Position numbers and translations under genes: made by a program
The notes under the pieces: generated by a model
Databases searched by the model: none
What the model was told of the DNA's origin: nothing
The model's input: the letters and a program-made list of their open reading frames with translations, nothing else
Assembly (NCBI RefSeq): GCF_022458895.1
Contig: NZ_JAINFL010000001.1
Span: 496,001-560,000 of the forward strand
DNA from: Roseihalotalea indica
GTDB lineage: Bacteria > Bacteroidota > Bacteroidia > Cytophagales > Cyclobacteriaceae
DNA length: 64,000 nt
Direction: 5' to 3'
Shown here: positions 17,420 through 25,709 of the stretch, piece after piece
Layout of the letters: the number at the start of each line of letters is the position of its first letter
Position numbering within the stretch: the first letter of the stretch is position 1

Positions 17420-18826
17420 ATGGCAGAAAAATCATATGATCTTATTGTAATTGGCAGTGGCCCGGGTGGCTATGTAGCGGCTATACGGGCTGCACAACTT
17501 AACATGAAAGTAGCAGTAGTAGAGCGGGCCGAGCTGGGCGGTATTTGCCTGAACTGGGGCTGTATCCCTACCAAAGCTCTGTTGAAAAGTGCTCAGGTAT
17601 TTGAGTACATTAAGCATGCTAAAGACTACGGTATTAGTGTAAAAGATGCAGAGGTTGATTTTGAAAGTATTGTAAAGCGGAGTCGGAACACTGCTAGCAA
17701 AATGAGTAAGGGCATCCAGTTTCTATTCCGTAAAAATAAAATTGATACCCTGGTAGGCCACGGAAAACTGGCGGGTAAAGGGAAAGTAGAAGTAAAAGGA
17801 GAAGACGGGAAAGCTCAGACCTATAGTGCCAAGCACATTATTCTGGCTACCGGCGGACGATCTCGCGAACTTCCCAATATTCCTATTGACGGTGAGAAGA
17901 TTATCGGGTACCGACAGGCCATGGTACTGGAAAAACAACCCAAGAAAATGGTCGTTATTGGCTCGGGGGCCATTGGCAGCGAGTTTGCCTATTTCTATAA
18001 TACCATTGGCACTGAAGTAACCATCGTTGAGTATTTGCCCAACATTATTCCATTGGAAGATGAAGAGGTATCTAAGCAGCTGGAGAAAATCTATAAGAAG
18101 AACGGGATCAAGGTGCTAACCAACTCAGAAGTAACCTCGGTAGATACCAAAGGCAAAGGCTGTAAGGTGAATATTAAGTCCAAAGATGGCAAAGAAACGA
18201 GCCTTGACTGCGACGTAGTGCTTTCGGCCGTGGGTATTGCTACCAACCTGCAAAACGTGGGCATTGAAGAATCGGGTGTTAAACTAAACGAGCGCAAAAC
18301 GCAAGTAGAGGTAGACGAATTTTACCGCACCAACGTAGAAGGGGTTTATGCTATTGGCGATATCGTAAAAGGCCCAGCCCTGGCTCACGTAGCCTCAGCA
18401 GAAGGGATTATTTGCGTAGAAAATATTGCCGGAGAAAAACCTGAGCCTCTGAATTATAATAATCTTCCGGGGTGTACTTATTGCTGGCCTGAGGTAGCCT
18501 CCGTAGGCTATACCGAAAAAGCCGCCAAAGAGGCTGGTTATGATATCCGGGTGGGTAAATTCCCTTTCTCTGCTTCTGGTAAAGCCAGTGCCGCGGGTGC
18601 TAATGAAGGTTTTGTGAAAGTAATTTTTGATAAGAAATATGGAGAGTGGCTGGGAGCCCATATGATTGGCGCTAACGTTACCGAAATGATTGCCGAAGTG
18701 GTAACAGCGCGTAAGCTGGAGACCACCGGGCACGAGATTATCAAATCAGTACACCCGCACCCCACCATGTCAGAAGCCGTGATGGAAGCTGCGGCAGCAG
18801 CTTATGAGGAGGTGATCCACTTGTAG
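17420..18826 (+). CDS. lpdA: Dihydrolipoyl dehydrogenase (E3)
   Basis: This 468-residue cytoplasmic flavoenzyme reoxidises dihydrolipoamide with NAD+ in 2-oxoacid dehydrogenase or glycine cleavage complexes. The FAD motif is GSGPGGYVAA (12-21), the redox disulfide is Cys43/Cys48 in GICLNWGCIPTK, the NAD motif is VIGSGAIGSEFAYFY, the second FAD motif is TNVEGVYAIGDI, and the C-terminal interface contains the catalytic HPHPTMSEAVMEAA. Length is usual for the family. No E1 or E2 gene is nearby, so it probably serves several complexes. It has its own promoter at 17362 and a strong terminator at 18850. Confidence 0.97.
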   Translation: MAEKSYDLIVIGSGPGGYVAAIRAAQLNMKVAVVERAELGGICLNWGCIPTKALLKSAQVFEYIKHAKDYGISVKDAEVDFESIVKRSRNTASKMSKGIQFLFRKNKIDTLVGHGKLAGKGKVEVKGEDGKAQTYSAKHIILATGGRSRELPNIPIDGEKIIGYRQAMVLEKQPKKMVVIGSGAIGSEFAYFYNTIGTEVTIVEYLPNIIPLEDEEVSKQLEKIYKKNGIKVLTNSEVTSVDTKGKGCKVNIKSKDGKETSLDCDVVLSAVGIATNLQNVGIEESGVKLNERKTQVEVDEFYRTNVEGVYAIGDIVKGPALAHVASAEGIICVENIAGEKPEPLNYNNLPGCTYCWPEVASVGYTEKAAKEAGYDIRVGKFPFSASGKASAAGANEGFVKVIFDKKYGEWLGAHMIGANVTEMIAEVVTARKLETTGHEIIKSVHPHPTMSEAVMEAAAAAYEEVIHL

Positions 18827-18849
18827 GATATAAGAAAATAATGCTAAAG

Positions 18850-18884
18850 AGCCAAAGTGTTTTACATACGCTTTGGCTTTTTTT
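18850..18884 (+). terminator. Intrinsic terminator after lpdA
   Basis: AGCCAAAG (18850-18857) pairs with CTTTGGCT (18871-18878) around a 13-base loop and is followed by a run of seven T. It ends the lpdA transcript and separates it from the convergent VTT-protein gene. Confidence 0.88.
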
Positions 18885-18895
18885 ATGAGATAGAT

Positions 18896-19654
18896 TTACC
18901 TCTGAGTAGCCTCTTTTTTAATCTGCTGATTAAAAATCCGTTTGCTATAGTACCCGGTACCCAATAAGGTAATGAGAACCATCCCCAGTAAAAATACCTG
19001 AACCGTGGCGTTGCCATCATGTCTTATCAGAAAACTAATTTCCTGCGCCTGATTGCCCACCCAGAGTAAGAAGAAAGTGCGAGGCAACATACCCAGGCAA
19101 CCGGCTAATAAATAATTACGTAGCGACACACCCGCCAGTGGCAATAGTACATTCATCATGGTAAAAGGCAATACCGGCGACATGCGGGCCAGGGCCGTCA
19201 GGCCAAATTGGTTACTGGCTATTCCCTTCCGTATTTGTTGCGCCAGTCGGGCTTGTTTAGAAGGTAGCTGATCTAACGTATTAATAAGCGTTCCCCGGTC
19301 CATCCAGTGGGTTAACTGAAAACCTACCAATGAGGCAATGGTATAAGCTACGACCACGACGGGAAGTGCAGAAAATCCTATGAAATAACCGGCTAGCAGG
19401 GCCATTAACGAAGTAGGTGTAAGGGCCAACCCCATGGTTACGCAACTGACCAACCCAATAAACGCCCAGGTTTCTAACGTAAAGGCAGATAGTACAGACT
19501 CGTAGCGGATGGCTCCGTAAGACACTACCGAGCTGACTACCAGCGGAAGTAGGGTCATCCAGGCCAGAAAAAAGAATGTAGATCGGTGCTTTCGAGCTAC
19601 CTGAGCAAACGGCATAGTGGGTTTAAATATCATGGTATCAGTGAGTGCAATCAT
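18896..19654 (-). CDS. TVP38/TMEM64 (VTT domain) membrane protein
   Basis: This 252-residue integral membrane protein has about five to six hydrophobic helices. The VTT/DedA-like core includes a GxxxG-rich loop (MALLAGYFIGFSALPVVVVAY) and a re-entrant segment ALARMSPVLPFTMMNVLLPLAGVS, whose Arg-x-x-Pro-x-x-P pattern is typical of the family. Members of the wider DedA/VTT superfamily act as lipid flippases or scramblases, but the transported lipid here is not known. It is a single gene read leftward toward the lpdA terminator. The start is uncertain because Met8 and Met14 are also possible. Confidence 0.85.
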   Translation of the reverse strand: MIALTDTMIFKPTMPFAQVARKHRSTFFFLAWMTLLPLVVSSVVSYGAIRYESVLSAFTLETWAFIGLVSCVTMGLALTPTSLMALLAGYFIGFSALPVVVVAYTIASLVGFQLTHWMDRGTLINTLDQLPSKQARLAQQIRKGIASNQFGLTALARMSPVLPFTMMNVLLPLAGVSLRNYLLAGCLGMLPRTFFLLWVGNQAQEISFLIRHDGNATVQVFLLGMVLITLLGTGYYSKRIFNQQIKKEATQR

Positions 19655-19756
19655 GTTTGCTAAAGAATCGTTCCTGAGAGTTAGTCAAATCTATTAACTA
19701 AAATGTAATATTACCCGTAAGATTGGCTAACTTTCCATTTTTAATCTGTATTCTCT

Positions 19757-20896
19757 ATGAAATTCGGCACCAAAGTAATTCACGCAGGCATAGAGCCTGA
19801 CCCAACCACCGGAGCTATCATGACTCCGATTTATCAAACTTCTACTTACGTACAGGCTTCGCCTGGTGATCATAAAGGCTACGAATACGCTCGTACCCAA
19901 AATCCTACGCGCACTGCTTTAGAGAATAACTTGGCCGCTCTTGAAAATGGTTCTCACGCTCGCTGCTTTGCCTCCGGTATGGCCGCCATTGATGCGGTTA
20001 TCAAATTACTAAAACCCGGCGACGAAGTAATTAGTACGAATGATCTTTACGGCGGATCGTATCGCATTTTCACTAAAATCTTTGCCAATTACGGCATCAA
20101 GTTTCACTTTGTTCCCATGAATGATTTGGAACGAGTAAAAGAGAAAATATCTGATAAGACTCGTCTGTTTTGGGTAGAAACCCCCACCAACCCCATGATG
20201 AATGTGGTGGATATCAAGGCGATAGCTGATCTGGCTAAAGAGCAAGGCGCCTGGACGGTGGTCGATAACACCTTTGCTACTCCCTACCTGCAAAACCCTC
20301 TGGATTTAGGTGCCGATATGGTGCTGCATTCTATTACTAAATACCTGGGTGGGCATTCCGATACCGTGATGGGAGCCGTTATTGTAAAAGATAGCACGCT
20401 GGATGAGCAGCTAGGCTTTATTCAGAACAGTTGTGGCGGAGTGCCTGGCCCACAAGATTGCTTTCTGGTATTGCGAGGTATCAAAACACTACACGTACGG
20501 ATGCAGCGCCATTGCGAAAATGGACGGAAAATAGCTGAGTATCTCTCAGATCACGCGAAAGTTGATCGAGTCTATTATCCTGGATTGGAATCATCCCCCA
20601 ATTATGAGATAGCTCGCAAGCAAATGCGAGATTTTGGTGGCATGTTATCCTTCGTGTTAAAAGGCGACCGAATGGAAGATGCTTTCCAGACATTAGAAAA
20701 GCTCCGTATGTTCTCATTAGCTGAGTCTTTAGGGGGAGTTGAGTCTCTGGCAGGGCACCCAGCCAGCATGACCCATGCCAGCATCCCTAAAGAAGAACGC
20801 GTAAAAACCGGGCTAAGCGATTCACTTATTCGCCTAAGTGTAGGCATAGAAGATATAGATGATCTTATTACCGATCTAGAGCAGGCTATTGGGTAA
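19757..20896 (+). CDS. Cystathionine gamma-synthase/lyase-type PLP enzyme
   Basis: This 379-residue enzyme belongs to the Cys/Met-metabolism PLP family. Visible motifs are the N-terminal active-site loop YEYARTQNPTR, the cofactor-stacking region ASGMAAIDAV, the Asp of VVDNTFATPYLQ, the Schiff-base Lys195 in HSITKYLGGHSD, and the C-terminal ESLAGHPASMTHASIPKEER with RLSVGIEDIDDL. Length and motifs fit cystathionine gamma-synthase (MetB) or gamma-lyase, which cannot be separated by eye; both act in transsulfuration in the cytoplasm. No SAM riboswitch is recognisable in the roughly 100 bases upstream. It is a single-gene unit. Confidence 0.93.
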   Translation: MKFGTKVIHAGIEPDPTTGAIMTPIYQTSTYVQASPGDHKGYEYARTQNPTRTALENNLAALENGSHARCFASGMAAIDAVIKLLKPGDEVISTNDLYGGSYRIFTKIFANYGIKFHFVPMNDLERVKEKISDKTRLFWVETPTNPMMNVVDIKAIADLAKEQGAWTVVDNTFATPYLQNPLDLGADMVLHSITKYLGGHSDTVMGAVIVKDSTLDEQLGFIQNSCGGVPGPQDCFLVLRGIKTLHVRMQRHCENGRKIAEYLSDHAKVDRVYYPGLESSPNYEIARKQMRDFGGMLSFVLKGDRMEDAFQTLEKLRMFSLAESLGGVESLAGHPASMTHASIPKEERVKTGLSDSLIRLSVGIEDIDDLITDLEQAIG

Positions 20897-21254
20897 AATC
20901 GGTAATTATAATGTCAACCATCGGCTAATATATAACGGGTTGGTTAACAGATTGTAAGACATTCTACTATCCAACCGCTATATTTCATCAGATTAGGTTT
21001 CTAATAAATAGTTACCTTTCTTTAGGTATTAAAAACTTTTTGTATTTTCAGGCCGCATTATTATAGAGTAGATAGTTTTGCTGGCCCTATATTTTTTGCT
21101 TTATGCCGAAGCCAATCAGTACACAAGTACTATTTTTATTTGCAATAAATAATTATATATTTTATTTTTTAAATCTTATTTTAATTATCTTCGTAATAGA
21201 TGAATGCAATTTTGTATTTTAATTATCATTTTTTTATATCTAAAAAATTTATTT
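20897..21254. other. AT-rich gene-free leader before a T9SS surface protein
   Basis: There is no gene, RNA or hairpin terminator that I can support. The second half is very AT-rich (21120-21254) and probably holds the promoter and a long leader for the gene at 21255. A single TAGTTTTG -7-like box occurs near 21073, but no TTG lies at the expected distance, so I do not call a promoter. Confidence 0.5.
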
Positions 21255-24200
21255 ATGAAGCGACTTTATCTCTATAGTCAGCCGGGTAGACTGAGGTCAA
21301 TTTCAGGCCTCATTACAGAAACAACATGCAGTAAACTACAACGGTATAGCAGAATTGCTATGATGAGCGTAATGGCGGGTATGGTATTCGCCGCATCTGC
21401 ATTCGGGAGTGAATATTTCAAAGTAATGGCTCCGCCCACGAGCCTTTTTTTGGATGATGAAATATCAAAAGAAAGCGGTGAAATTAATGATAATACCATC
21501 GCTGGACAATTTGTAGGCACCATTAATGCTAATGGTGGAGATGGCCCTTTTACTTTTACCTTAGTAGAAGGTGAGGGGGATACAGATAATTCTTTATTTG
21601 AGATTAGAGGCGATTCATTATACACCGCTGCATATATTGACTATGAAACACATACGGAAGCACTAAGTATTCGGGTGCAGGCTGATAATGGTACAGATGT
21701 TCAAGCCTTCCCTATTTCAATGCCTATTACTGATTTACAAGAAGGCGATTTTGGGGGCCAGGGAAATGAAATTCTGGTAAATACTCCAACCACCAATTCC
21801 CAAACTAACTCAGCAATTGCCCGAGATGCAAATGGTAACTTCGTGATTGTATGGCAAGATCGGGGGTTTGCTATTTATGCACAACGTTATGACGCCCAAG
21901 CAAAGCCAATAGGAGGTAGTATACGGGTTAGTAATCTGAATATTGGTGCAGAATTACCAGATGTTGCAATGGCCGACGACGGTTCATTTGTTGTTGTGTG
22001 GCAAGGAGAAAGTCAGGATGGAGATGGTACTGCAATTGCCGGAAAAATGTTTTCTAATGAAGCAGTCGCTGGAACTGAGTTTGTAGTTAACTCTACAATA
22101 GCTGGTAGCCAGACTAACCCTAAAGTAGCCATGAATGCTACTGGGGCATTTGCAGTTACTTGGGAGGGAGCTGGTGGTGCTGACCCTGATGGAGTGTATG
22201 TTCGAACCTATTCAGCAGATGGAACACCTTCAGGTCTTCAAGTTCCAGTGAATACAACTACTGCAGATGTTCAGTCAGACCCTAATGTAGCGATTGATGA
22301 CAATGGAAATTTCGTAGTTGTGTGGACTAGTCAGGATCAGGTAGATCCAGCAAGTCTTGGTGATATTTACTTCCGAAGTTTTGCTTCTAATTTAACTGGC
22401 GGTACAGAAACGCTGGTTAATATCACCACATCTAATGATCAGTCGCTACCGGATATTGCAATGGACGGAAATGGTGCATTTATTGTCGTTTGGCAAAGCG
22501 AAGGGCAGGATGGAAGCTTGAGCGGAGTGTATATGCAGCAGTTTACTAATGCGGGAGTAGCCCAGGGAATGGAAGATGTGTTAGTCAATAGCCAAACCAC
22601 CGGTAATCAGTCTGCGCCTAGTGTGTCTGTTAATAATAATGGTGGATTTGCTGTAGCATATACCGGTATAAATGGTACAGATAATAACAACCGTGAAATA
22701 CGAGTTCGAAGATTTCTTAATGGAACTGCGGGAGCAGATATTGAAGTCAATAAAATTAGACCAGCGCAGCAGCGGTTCCCTGATATTGTGATTAATGAAA
22801 ATGGTAACTTTGTAATCTGCTGGGAAAGCTCAAATAACGGAAATTACGCCATCTACGCTCAACGTTTTTACAGTAATACAGCTCCTACTGATATCTCATT
22901 AGATAATACCAACATTGCTGATGGCAGTATGGCCGGAGCACCCGTAGGCGTATTTTCTACAACCGATGCCGATGCCGGTGATAAATTTGGTTATGCGCTA
23001 GTAGCGGGTGATGGTGATACGGACAATGCATCTTTCAGCATTCAGGCAAATCAATTAGTACTGGCCACTACAGTAGATATGGCTACTAAAGCTAGTTACT
23101 CAATACGAGTGAGAGGCCTGGATGCTTTAGGAGCTTCTTTTGATAAAGCTTTTACTATTACAGTTGTTGAAGGAGGCGCAATTCCAGTAATTGCTACTAA
23201 TAACGGAGTGAGTTTAACTCAGGGAGGAACCGTTACCATTTCTCAAGACGTATTGGCCGTTACTGATGAAGACAATACTGCTGAGGAGATTACTTATACT
23301 TTGGTAACCCTTCCGGCAAATGGTACTGTTCAGAAGGATGGAACAGCTTTAGAAGCAAACGGTACTTTTACCCAAGCTGATATTAATAACGGTCTAATCA
23401 CGTATGTACACGATAATACCGCAACCACTACTGACGCTTTCGGGTTTACTGTGAATGACGGGCAGGGTGGAGCAGTTGCGGAAACTACCTTTGCTATTAC
23501 AATCGGTGCTGCATCTGGCGCTCCGACAGCCAACGCTGGGGCAGATCAGACCATTGCTGACGAAGACGGTGATGGAATGGTCGATGTCGTATTAGACGGC
23601 TCAGCATCTACTGATGATGGTACTATAGCAAGCTATGCATGGATAGAAAATGAAAGCGATACCCTCGCTACTGAAGTAAATCCTACCGTAAGTCTGGCTG
23701 TAGGCGTACACACTATTGCATTAGTCGTGACGGATGATGAAGGCATGATGGCTTCCGATACAGTAGTAATCACCGTGAGTGCGGCTGGTGCCCCAACAGC
23801 GAATGCTGGTGATGACCAGACCGTTACCGATGAAGACGGTGATGGAATGGCCGATGTCGTATTAGACGGCTCAGCATCTACTGATGATGGTAATATAGCA
23901 AGCTATGCATGGATAGAAAATGAAAGCGATACCCTCGCTACTGAAGTAAATCCTACCGTAAGTCTGGCTGTAGGCGTACACACTATTGCATTAGTCGTGA
24001 CGGATGATGAAGGCATGATGGCTTCGGATACGGTTATAGTAACGATAAATGAAGCTGGCGGAGAAAATACAGCGCCAGTAGTCTCTGTCAATGAGGGGCT
24101 CAATCTGGCCCAGCAGGGAGATACGGTTACGATTACGTCTGAACAACTAGAGGTAACTGATGCTGAAAGCGCTCCTGAGGCTATCATTTATACACTTACG

Positions 24201-24677
24201 GTAGTCCCTACCCAGGGCACTCTTCAACGTGATGGAACGGATCTCGCGGCCAATGGTACTTTTACTCAAAAGGACATTGATGACGGACTAATTCGCTATG
24301 CCAATAGCGCATCTTCAGAAGCCAGTGATTCGTTCAGCTTTACTGCGACGGATGGTGGTATAACCACCGAAGAAACCTCGTTTGCTATTACAATTAGCGT
24401 GGTTACAGCCATAGGCGATGATATTGATAATAAGCTTATCACAGTATATCCGAATCCATCTCAGCAGGTAATGTTTGTTAAAATGGATAAACAAACTCAT
24501 GGTGATATCCGGGTAAAAGTGAGCAATAGTATGGGGCAGTTGTTGAAATCAGTACAGCTTGATGCCCAAAATTCAGCGCAACACCCAATCGATATTAGTA
24601 ATTTGTCAAAAGGCACGTATTTTGTGCGTATCGAAGCTGATAATCAAACTATAATCAAAAAACTTATTAAGGAGTAA
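21255..24677 (+). CDS. T9SS-secreted surface protein: cadherin-like, seven-fold repeat, PKD pair
   Basis: The frame opens at 21204, but the ATG at 21255 gives a better 1140-residue product. It has a long n-region and the hydrophobic segment IAMMSVMAGMVFAASAFG. Order: a cadherin-like domain (about 70-165); seven repeats of about 50-60 residues, each with a VN...Q.xPxVAxxxxGxFVVVW core (about 170-540); a second cadherin-like domain (about 541-645); a CSPG/cadherin-7-like domain (TVTISQDVLAVTDEDNTAEE); two nearly identical PKD domains; another CSPG-like domain; and a type A T9SS sorting domain (ITVYPNPSQQVMFVKM ... KGTYFVRIEADNQTIIKKL). Seven blades suggest a beta-propeller. The protein is probably anchored on the surface for adhesion or binding. 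A small lipoprotein gene follows after two bases. Confidence 0.88.
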   Translation: MKRLYLYSQPGRLRSISGLITETTCSKLQRYSRIAMMSVMAGMVFAASAFGSEYFKVMAPPTSLFLDDEISKESGEINDNTIAGQFVGTINANGGDGPFTFTLVEGEGDTDNSLFEIRGDSLYTAAYIDYETHTEALSIRVQADNGTDVQAFPISMPITDLQEGDFGGQGNEILVNTPTTNSQTNSAIARDANGNFVIVWQDRGFAIYAQRYDAQAKPIGGSIRVSNLNIGAELPDVAMADDGSFVVVWQGESQDGDGTAIAGKMFSNEAVAGTEFVVNSTIAGSQTNPKVAMNATGAFAVTWEGAGGADPDGVYVRTYSADGTPSGLQVPVNTTTADVQSDPNVAIDDNGNFVVVWTSQDQVDPASLGDIYFRSFASNLTGGTETLVNITTSNDQSLPDIAMDGNGAFIVVWQSEGQDGSLSGVYMQQFTNAGVAQGMEDVLVNSQTTGNQSAPSVSVNNNGGFAVAYTGINGTDNNNREIRVRRFLNGTAGADIEVNKIRPAQQRFPDIVINENGNFVICWESSNNGNYAIYAQRFYSNTAPTDISLDNTNIADGSMAGAPVGVFSTTDADAGDKFGYALVAGDGDTDNASFSIQANQLVLATTVDMATKASYSIRVRGLDALGASFDKAFTITVVEGGAIPVIATNNGVSLTQGGTVTISQDVLAVTDEDNTAEEITYTLVTLPANGTVQKDGTALEANGTFTQADINNGLITYVHDNTATTTDAFGFTVNDGQGGAVAETTFAITIGAASGAPTANAGADQTIADEDGDGMVDVVLDGSASTDDGTIASYAWIENESDTLATEVNPTVSLAVGVHTIALVVTDDEGMMASDTVVITVSAAGAPTANAGDDQTVTDEDGDGMADVVLDGSASTDDGNIASYAWIENESDTLATEVNPTVSLAVGVHTIALVVTDDEGMMASDTVIVTINEAGGENTAPVVSVNEGLNLAQQGDTVTITSEQLEVTDAESAPEAIIYTLTVVPTQGTLQRDGTDLAANGTFTQKDIDDGLIRYANSASSEASDSFSFTATDGGITTEETSFAITISVVTAIGDDIDNKLITVYPNPSQQVMFVKMDKQTHGDIRVKVSNSMGQLLKSVQLDAQNSAQHPIDISNLSKGTYFVRIEADNQTIIKKLIKE
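21766..22872 (+). repeat. Seven-fold coding repeat, predicted beta-propeller blades
   Basis: Seven consecutive units each contain a VN(S/T)-like start, a gap of about ten residues, then D/P-x-V-A-x-x-x-x-G-x-F-V-V-V-W and an IYAQR/VYVRTY-type strand. Examples of the core are ARDANGNFVIVWQ, ADDGSFVVVWQGES, DDNGNFVVVWTSQD and NENGNFVICWESS. The count of seven and a unit of about 50 residues fit a closed propeller; this is inference from pattern only. Confidence 0.7.
23517..24056 (+). repeat. Recent tandem duplication of a 270-bp PKD-domain unit
   Basis: Units 23517-23786 and 23787-24056 are in phase and 270 bases (90 codons) apart. From about 23560 and 23830 onward the nucleotide sequence is almost identical for about 200 bases, including synonymous positions, while the first 40 bases differ more. 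This points to recent duplication or gene conversion within the surface protein. Confidence 0.9.
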
Positions 24678-24679
24678 TC

Positions 24680-25198
24680 ATGGAAAATATGTTTTCAAGG
24701 ATCTTTCAAAATCGATACTTTTCAGTATGTGTACTTGCGGCGCTGGTATTCCTGGCAAGCTGCAAAGGTGATGACAATGGAGGCGGTAATGAACCTGAAT
24801 TAACCGCCCAGCAGGAACGAACCCGAGATATGGCCGGAACCTGGATGAGCTCCGAGGTTCTGGAGACTCCCGATGATACTGAAGATGCCGCTATGCAGGA
24901 ATTAGAAGCACTTCAGATGACGTTTGGAGTGAATCAGGATGAATTAACCCCTACCACTTTTGGGTCAGAGGGCGCACCCACTTATTTTACGGTTGCAAGC
25001 GGTGCCAGTGCTACCTGGTCGTGGGCAAACACCAGTACCTTAGCAGAAGTTAATCTAACTGGTGTCAGTCCGGTATCTTCATTTTCAATTACTGCTTTTG
25101 ACGGAACTACCATGACCATCTCTTTTACTTTTAATGGTCCTTCTACCAGCCGGGTAGAAGGGATAGGAACTTATCGTGTGCAGTTAACAAAGCAATAA
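24680..25198 (+). CDS. Small lipoprotein co-transcribed with T9SS surface protein
   Basis: This 172-residue protein has a signal peptide with lipobox VFLASC (Cys29) followed by an acidic and Gly-rich linker (KGDDNGGGNEPE) that fits outer-membrane lipoprotein export. The mature part (DMAGTWMSS ... YFTVASGASATWSWAN ... SRVEGIGTYRVQL) resembles the lipocalin-like small beta-barrel lipoproteins of Bacteroidota, which often begin with a GTW motif, but I cannot name a family. It begins two bases after the surface-protein stop and is followed by a strong terminator, so the two genes form one operon and may act together at the surface. Met4 is an alternative start. Confidence 0.8.
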   Translation: MENMFSRIFQNRYFSVCVLAALVFLASCKGDDNGGGNEPELTAQQERTRDMAGTWMSSEVLETPDDTEDAAMQELEALQMTFGVNQDELTPTTFGSEGAPTYFTVASGASATWSWANTSTLAEVNLTGVSPVSSFSITAFDGTTMTISFTFNGPSTSRVEGIGTYRVQLTKQ

Positions 25199-25220
25199 TC
25201 AAGTCTTAACGAATTGCTTG

Positions 25221-25258
25221 AAAGGCCGAGGGTTATTAAAAACCTTCGGCCTTTTTTT
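25221..25258 (+). terminator. Intrinsic terminator
   Basis: AAAGGCCGAGGGTT (25221-25234) pairs with AACCTTCGGCCTTT (25241-25254), with one G-T wobble and a six-base loop, and the stem runs into seven T. It ends the surface-protein/lipoprotein operon. Confidence 0.9.
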
Positions 25259-25338
25259 ATCTTTTCTTATAGTCCCAAAAGGGACATGCCAAAATAATTT
25301 CCAGCGATTAAAACATATGCATAACCTATTGTAACCTT

Positions 25339-25629
25339 ATGGAATTTTTACTCACTGCTTATGACGCTACCGATGCTGAAGCTCTGGAACGACGCATGCA
25401 GGCCCGAGATGAACATCTGGCGTATGCCCGGCAACTAAAAAAAGAAGGCAAACTCATAGAAGGCGGCGCTTTTCTTGATGAAGCTGGGCAGATGATAGGC
25501 TCTACCATTATCTATCGTTTTGCATCAGAAGAAGATTTGCAAAACTGTATTGCCAATGACCCTTACAAGAAACATGGTGTATGGGTAGATATTTCCACCC
25601 GACTAATTCGGTTAGCCAACCTGGAATAA
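25339..25629 (+). CDS. YciI family protein
   Basis: This 96-residue protein matches the small YciI fold: an N-terminal beta strand (MEFLLTAYD), a helix with RDEHLAYARQLKKEGKLIEGGAFLDE, and a C-terminal half with FASEEDLQNCIANDPYKKHGVW. The conserved His (H30) and the Asp/Pro pair in NDPY correspond to the putative active-site residues of the family, whose reaction is generally unknown although some relatives act as dehalogenases or dehydratases. It is cytoplasmic and apparently monocistronic, lying 80 bases before prfC. Confidence 0.88.
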   Translation: MEFLLTAYDATDAEALERRMQARDEHLAYARQLKKEGKLIEGGAFLDEAGQMIGSTIIYRFASEEDLQNCIANDPYKKHGVWVDISTRLIRLANLE

Positions 25630-25664
25630 TTCGCTCAATTTCGGGAAATTTGCCCATGAGAAAC

Positions 25665-25672
25665 TAATTTTG
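25665..25672 (+). promoter_or_regulatory. Candidate -7 box upstream of prfC
   Basis: TAATTTTG fits the TAnnTTTG -7 consensus and lies 37 bases before the prfC ATG. The only -33 candidate (TTC at 25640-25642, spacing 22) is poor, so this is tentative. Confidence 0.4.
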
Positions 25673-25709
25673 TGCCGCTGTTGTAGAATAGGCGCAGATA
25701 GCACAATCC

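Noticed and set aside
19686..19693. A TAGATTTG -7-like box (minus strand) upstream of the VTT protein gene
   Set aside because: No TTG lies 18-21 bases upstream, so it is not called a promoter; similar lone boxes at 55158 and 59557 were treated the same way.
19655..19756. A possible SAM riboswitch before the cystathionine gamma-synthase-like gene
   Set aside because: The interval is too short and has no paired helices or conserved riboswitch core that I can identify.
20938..20985. A GGTTGG/CCAACC inverted pair after the cystathionine gamma-synthase-like gene
   Set aside because: It has only six pairs with a loop of about 30 bases and no T-run; it is too weak to call a terminator.
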